A DNA stretch of 52,629 nucleotides, from contig JBMNCO010000107.1 of NCBI GenBank assembly GCA_049366815.1, forward strand, positions 1 through 52,629, read 5' to 3'. The DNA comes from CAYNYM01 sp049366815. GTDB lineage: Bacteria; Desulfobacterota; DSM-4660; Desulfatiglandales; HGW-15. The notes beneath the pieces were generated by a model. That model worked only from the letters and a program-made list of their open reading frames with translations, ran no database searches and was not told where the DNA came from. Both the position numbers and the translations under genes were made by a program. This document shows, in pieces, positions 50,590 through 52,629 of the stretch (positions are counted from its first letter, which is position 1; every line of letters starts with the position of its first letter).

Positions 50590-52605
50590 TCAGAAGCGCA
50601 GGGTCATGCCCGCAAGGAAATTTCGCCCCGGTTCGGGGCCGTTCACCTCATAGTAGTCCGTATCTGTAATGTTGCTTACCTGTAAAAAAACCTCGGAATC
50701 GAATCTCCAGAACCGCCCCAGATCCTGAGTAAGCTTGCCGTTAAGAAGGAAGTAATCAGGGAGTTTTTCCCAATTTTGAGCATCGTTTTCCCAATACTGC
50801 CTGTGGGTGTAGGAGGCCTGTAAATTCGCCATAAGACCGAAGGGAAAACGGTAGCCCAGATCCAGGTTGATGCGATGCCTGGGTCGCCCTTCCAACTCGC
50901 GGTCATTATGAGATTTATCCTCCGTCTCCATAAAAGTATAGTTGAGGTCGGTCTTAAGGTTTTCGGTGACTTTCCAAGAAAGATTTGCCTCTACCCCGTA
51001 AATACGCGCCTCGTTGATATTGATATACACATCATCTATATAGGCAATCAGGTCTCTGACATCGTTATAGAAAAAAGCGACCGATCCTGTCGCGGCATCA
51101 GAAAAGGTATGGGAAGCGCCCAGTTCATAAGCCGTTGTCTTTTCCGGATCAAGATCGGGGTTTCCACCGATTAACGTGCTGTACAACTCTATCAACTTGG
51201 GAAACCGGGTCTTCTTGCCAACGGAGGCATGAAGCCTTGTCCTGTCGGTTATATCGAAAACGAGACCGATCTGGGGGTTTATGGTCTCGGACTTTCCTGG
51301 TGCCGGTTGATCGTGTGTCTTCGTGGGCTCGAAGGTATCATAACTGATCCCCGCGACAATCGAAAAACGGTCAAAGGGCTTGATCTCATCCTCAATGGCA
51401 AAGGTAAATGTCTCGGCGGTATACTCCCTTTCAGGTTGCCAGCCGACAGGGTTCCAACCCATAAGAACAAAAAAACAGTCATCACTGAGAAAGTCCGCCT
51501 CCTTGTGGTTGTCTTCCATATAGCCGGCCCCGAGTTTCAGATAACTCCATTTGCCGAAATCAAAAAAGGTCTGAACCTCTCCTCCTACGGTAAAGTCATC
51601 ATAGTAGCTTCTCTCAAACCACTTTCTACCCTTGGTTGTATGATCCGCGTCCCAGCTCACATCCTTCAGGCTGTTGTCGTGATCCACATAGTATGCCCTT
51701 GCCTTTGCCTTGAAAACATCATTAAATCGATGTTCCCCCACCAGAGAAAGCTGCCATTGCTCATAGGTGTCATATTCCCAGTACCGGTAGCTGAACGTGG
51801 GGATTCCGCGGCTGCTGTCAATATAGTTAAAGGAAAGATAGAGGCTCGTATCCGGATCAGGATCATACCCCACTTTGACGTTCAGGTTTTTCCTGTCATA
51901 ATAGCTGAGATCTCTCGTGCCGCCGTCTTCGTTGAAAGGCGAGCCCACCCCGAATCGGGGGTCATTCGGATCAAAATCATCGGATAATCTGTAACCGTCC
52001 GACTTCTGGTAGCCGCCGGTAACCCAATAATTAAAAGCCCCGACACTCGCCCCGTGATTGAGACTGTAATGGGCCGTGCTGTTGTTTCCAAAAGAAGCGG
52101 TAAGGGATGTGTAGGGTTCCGGGCCCCCTTTTTTTGTGATGATATTGATGACACCACCCATGGTATTGGAACCGTAAAGGACCGATGACGCCCCTTTGGT
52201 GACGGTGATTTTTGAAATGGCATCCGTTGGAATCATGGAAAGATCAACCGTCCCGAAATAGGACTCGTGCGCGGGTACTCCATCAATAAGGACCTTCACC
52301 TGGTTTTGTGAAAAACCTCTGATGCTCACCTGGGCCTCACTCTTTCCGACCCTTTGTATATCTATCCCCGGAAGTAATTCCAGGGCCTCGGCCACGTTCG
52401 CTGCGCCCTTTGCCGAGATGTTTTCTGCTGAAACCTCGGTCACAGTGGTGGCAAGATTTACACTTTGGCGCTCACCGGCCACCACGACTTCACCCAATTC
52501 GAAGACTTGCTGGCCTGAAGCCGGTTCCGCCGCTACAACACCGGCCGTTATAAAAACAAACCACAATACAACGATCAGACCTAAAATCTGTTTCCTCTTT
52601 TTCAT
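50590..52605 (-). CDS. TonB-dependent outer-membrane receptor 2
   Basis: 671 residues. AGGAGG lies 6 bp before ATG 52605. Signal peptide (MKKRKQILGLIVVLWFVF ... VVAA), then the TonB-box-like FELGEVVVAGERQ, a plug domain (LLPGIDIQRVGKSEAQVSIRG, LIDGVPAHESYFG, GASSVLYGSNTMGGVINI) and a barrel ending GRNFLAGMTLRF with the terminal Phe. It is paralogous to receptor 1 in plug motifs but distinct in the barrel loops, so the two may take up different forms of one ligand. Its promoter is beyond the right edge. Confidence 0.93.
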   Translation of the reverse strand: MKKRKQILGLIVVLWFVFITAGVVAAEPASGQQVFELGEVVVAGERQSVNLATTVTEVSAENISAKGAANVAEALELLPGIDIQRVGKSEAQVSIRGFSQNQVKVLIDGVPAHESYFGTVDLSMIPTDAISKITVTKGASSVLYGSNTMGGVINIITKKGGPEPYTSLTASFGNNSTAHYSLNHGASVGAFNYWVTGGYQKSDGYRLSDDFDPNDPRFGVGSPFNEDGGTRDLSYYDRKNLNVKVGYDPDPDTSLYLSFNYIDSSRGIPTFSYRYWEYDTYEQWQLSLVGEHRFNDVFKAKARAYYVDHDNSLKDVSWDADHTTKGRKWFERSYYDDFTVGGEVQTFFDFGKWSYLKLGAGYMEDNHKEADFLSDDCFFVLMGWNPVGWQPEREYTAETFTFAIEDEIKPFDRFSIVAGISYDTFEPTKTHDQPAPGKSETINPQIGLVFDITDRTRLHASVGKKTRFPKLIELYSTLIGGNPDLDPEKTTAYELGASHTFSDAATGSVAFFYNDVRDLIAYIDDVYININEARIYGVEANLSWKVTENLKTDLNYTFMETEDKSHNDRELEGRPRHRINLDLGYRFPFGLMANLQASYTHRQYWENDAQNWEKLPDYFLLNGKLTQDLGRFWRFDSEVFLQVSNITDTDYYEVNGPEPGRNFLAGMTLRF

Positions 52606-52629
52606 TGAATCCTCCTGGGTTCGATTTAG

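Overview
The window looks like a chromosomal segment of a sulfate-reducing or syntrophic member of the Desulfobacterota (former Deltaproteobacteria). This is inferred from the gene mix: a complete V/A-type ATPase operon, an ADP-forming acyl-CoA synthetase, DsrE-like and YeeE/YedE sulfur-trafficking proteins, two sigma-54 activators with nearby -24/-12 promoters, and a predicted selenoprotein. I see no rRNA, tRNA, CRISPR array, transposase or prophage genes. The only repetitive DNA is a dispersed 64-bp palindromic element (four copies) and a few hairpins.

Layout. 0-4.1 kb: the 5' end of a minus-strand gene running off the left edge, an Hsp20 chaperone, an ADP-forming acyl-CoA synthetase, a DUF72 remnant and a DsrE-family protein. 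4.2-10.4 kb: envelope and signalling genes (TPR lipoprotein, class A penicillin-binding protein, HDOD protein, LysM/RlpA protein, and a Ser/Thr kinase fused to a cyclic-nucleotide-binding domain). 10.5-12.4 kb: an unknown protein and a CBS-domain protein. 12.7-20.9 kb: nine-gene V/A-ATPase operon on the minus strand in the order H-C-I-K-F-E-A-B-D. 21-25.3 kb: an RsbRD-like protein and three small proteins, the latter behind a canonical sigma-54 promoter next to a sigma-54 activator with an altered GAFTGA loop. 25.5-27.6 kb: an MscS channel paired with a protein that has a degenerate P-loop. 28.1-29.2 kb: two half-size YeeE/YedE transporter genes; in the first, the signature Cys codon is UGA followed by a bacterial SECIS-like hairpin.

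29.5-37.4 kb: a LOG-family protein, a second sigma-54 activator, and a canonical sigma-54 promoter in front of five co-directional genes: a small protein, an AdoMet-decarboxylase homologue, a GNAT-like N-acyltransferase, an ATP-grasp ligase and a PLP amino-acid decarboxylase. I read this as a regulated pathway making a polyamine or amine conjugate. It is the best candidate for an undescribed system here. 37.3-39.2 kb: a methyltransferase and an exported CMP/dCMP-deaminase-like protein.

39.2-52.6 kb: a long minus-strand locus for TonB-dependent uptake: two outer-membrane receptors, a secreted protein made of tandem DxDxDG repeats, ExbB, ExbD, TonB, a substrate-binding lipoprotein, FecCD permease, ABC ATPase, a radical-SAM enzyme and an unknown protein translationally coupled to it. 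The second receptor gene has its own sigma-70-type promoter overlapped by an inverted repeat, and a 12-bp perfect hairpin in its leader.
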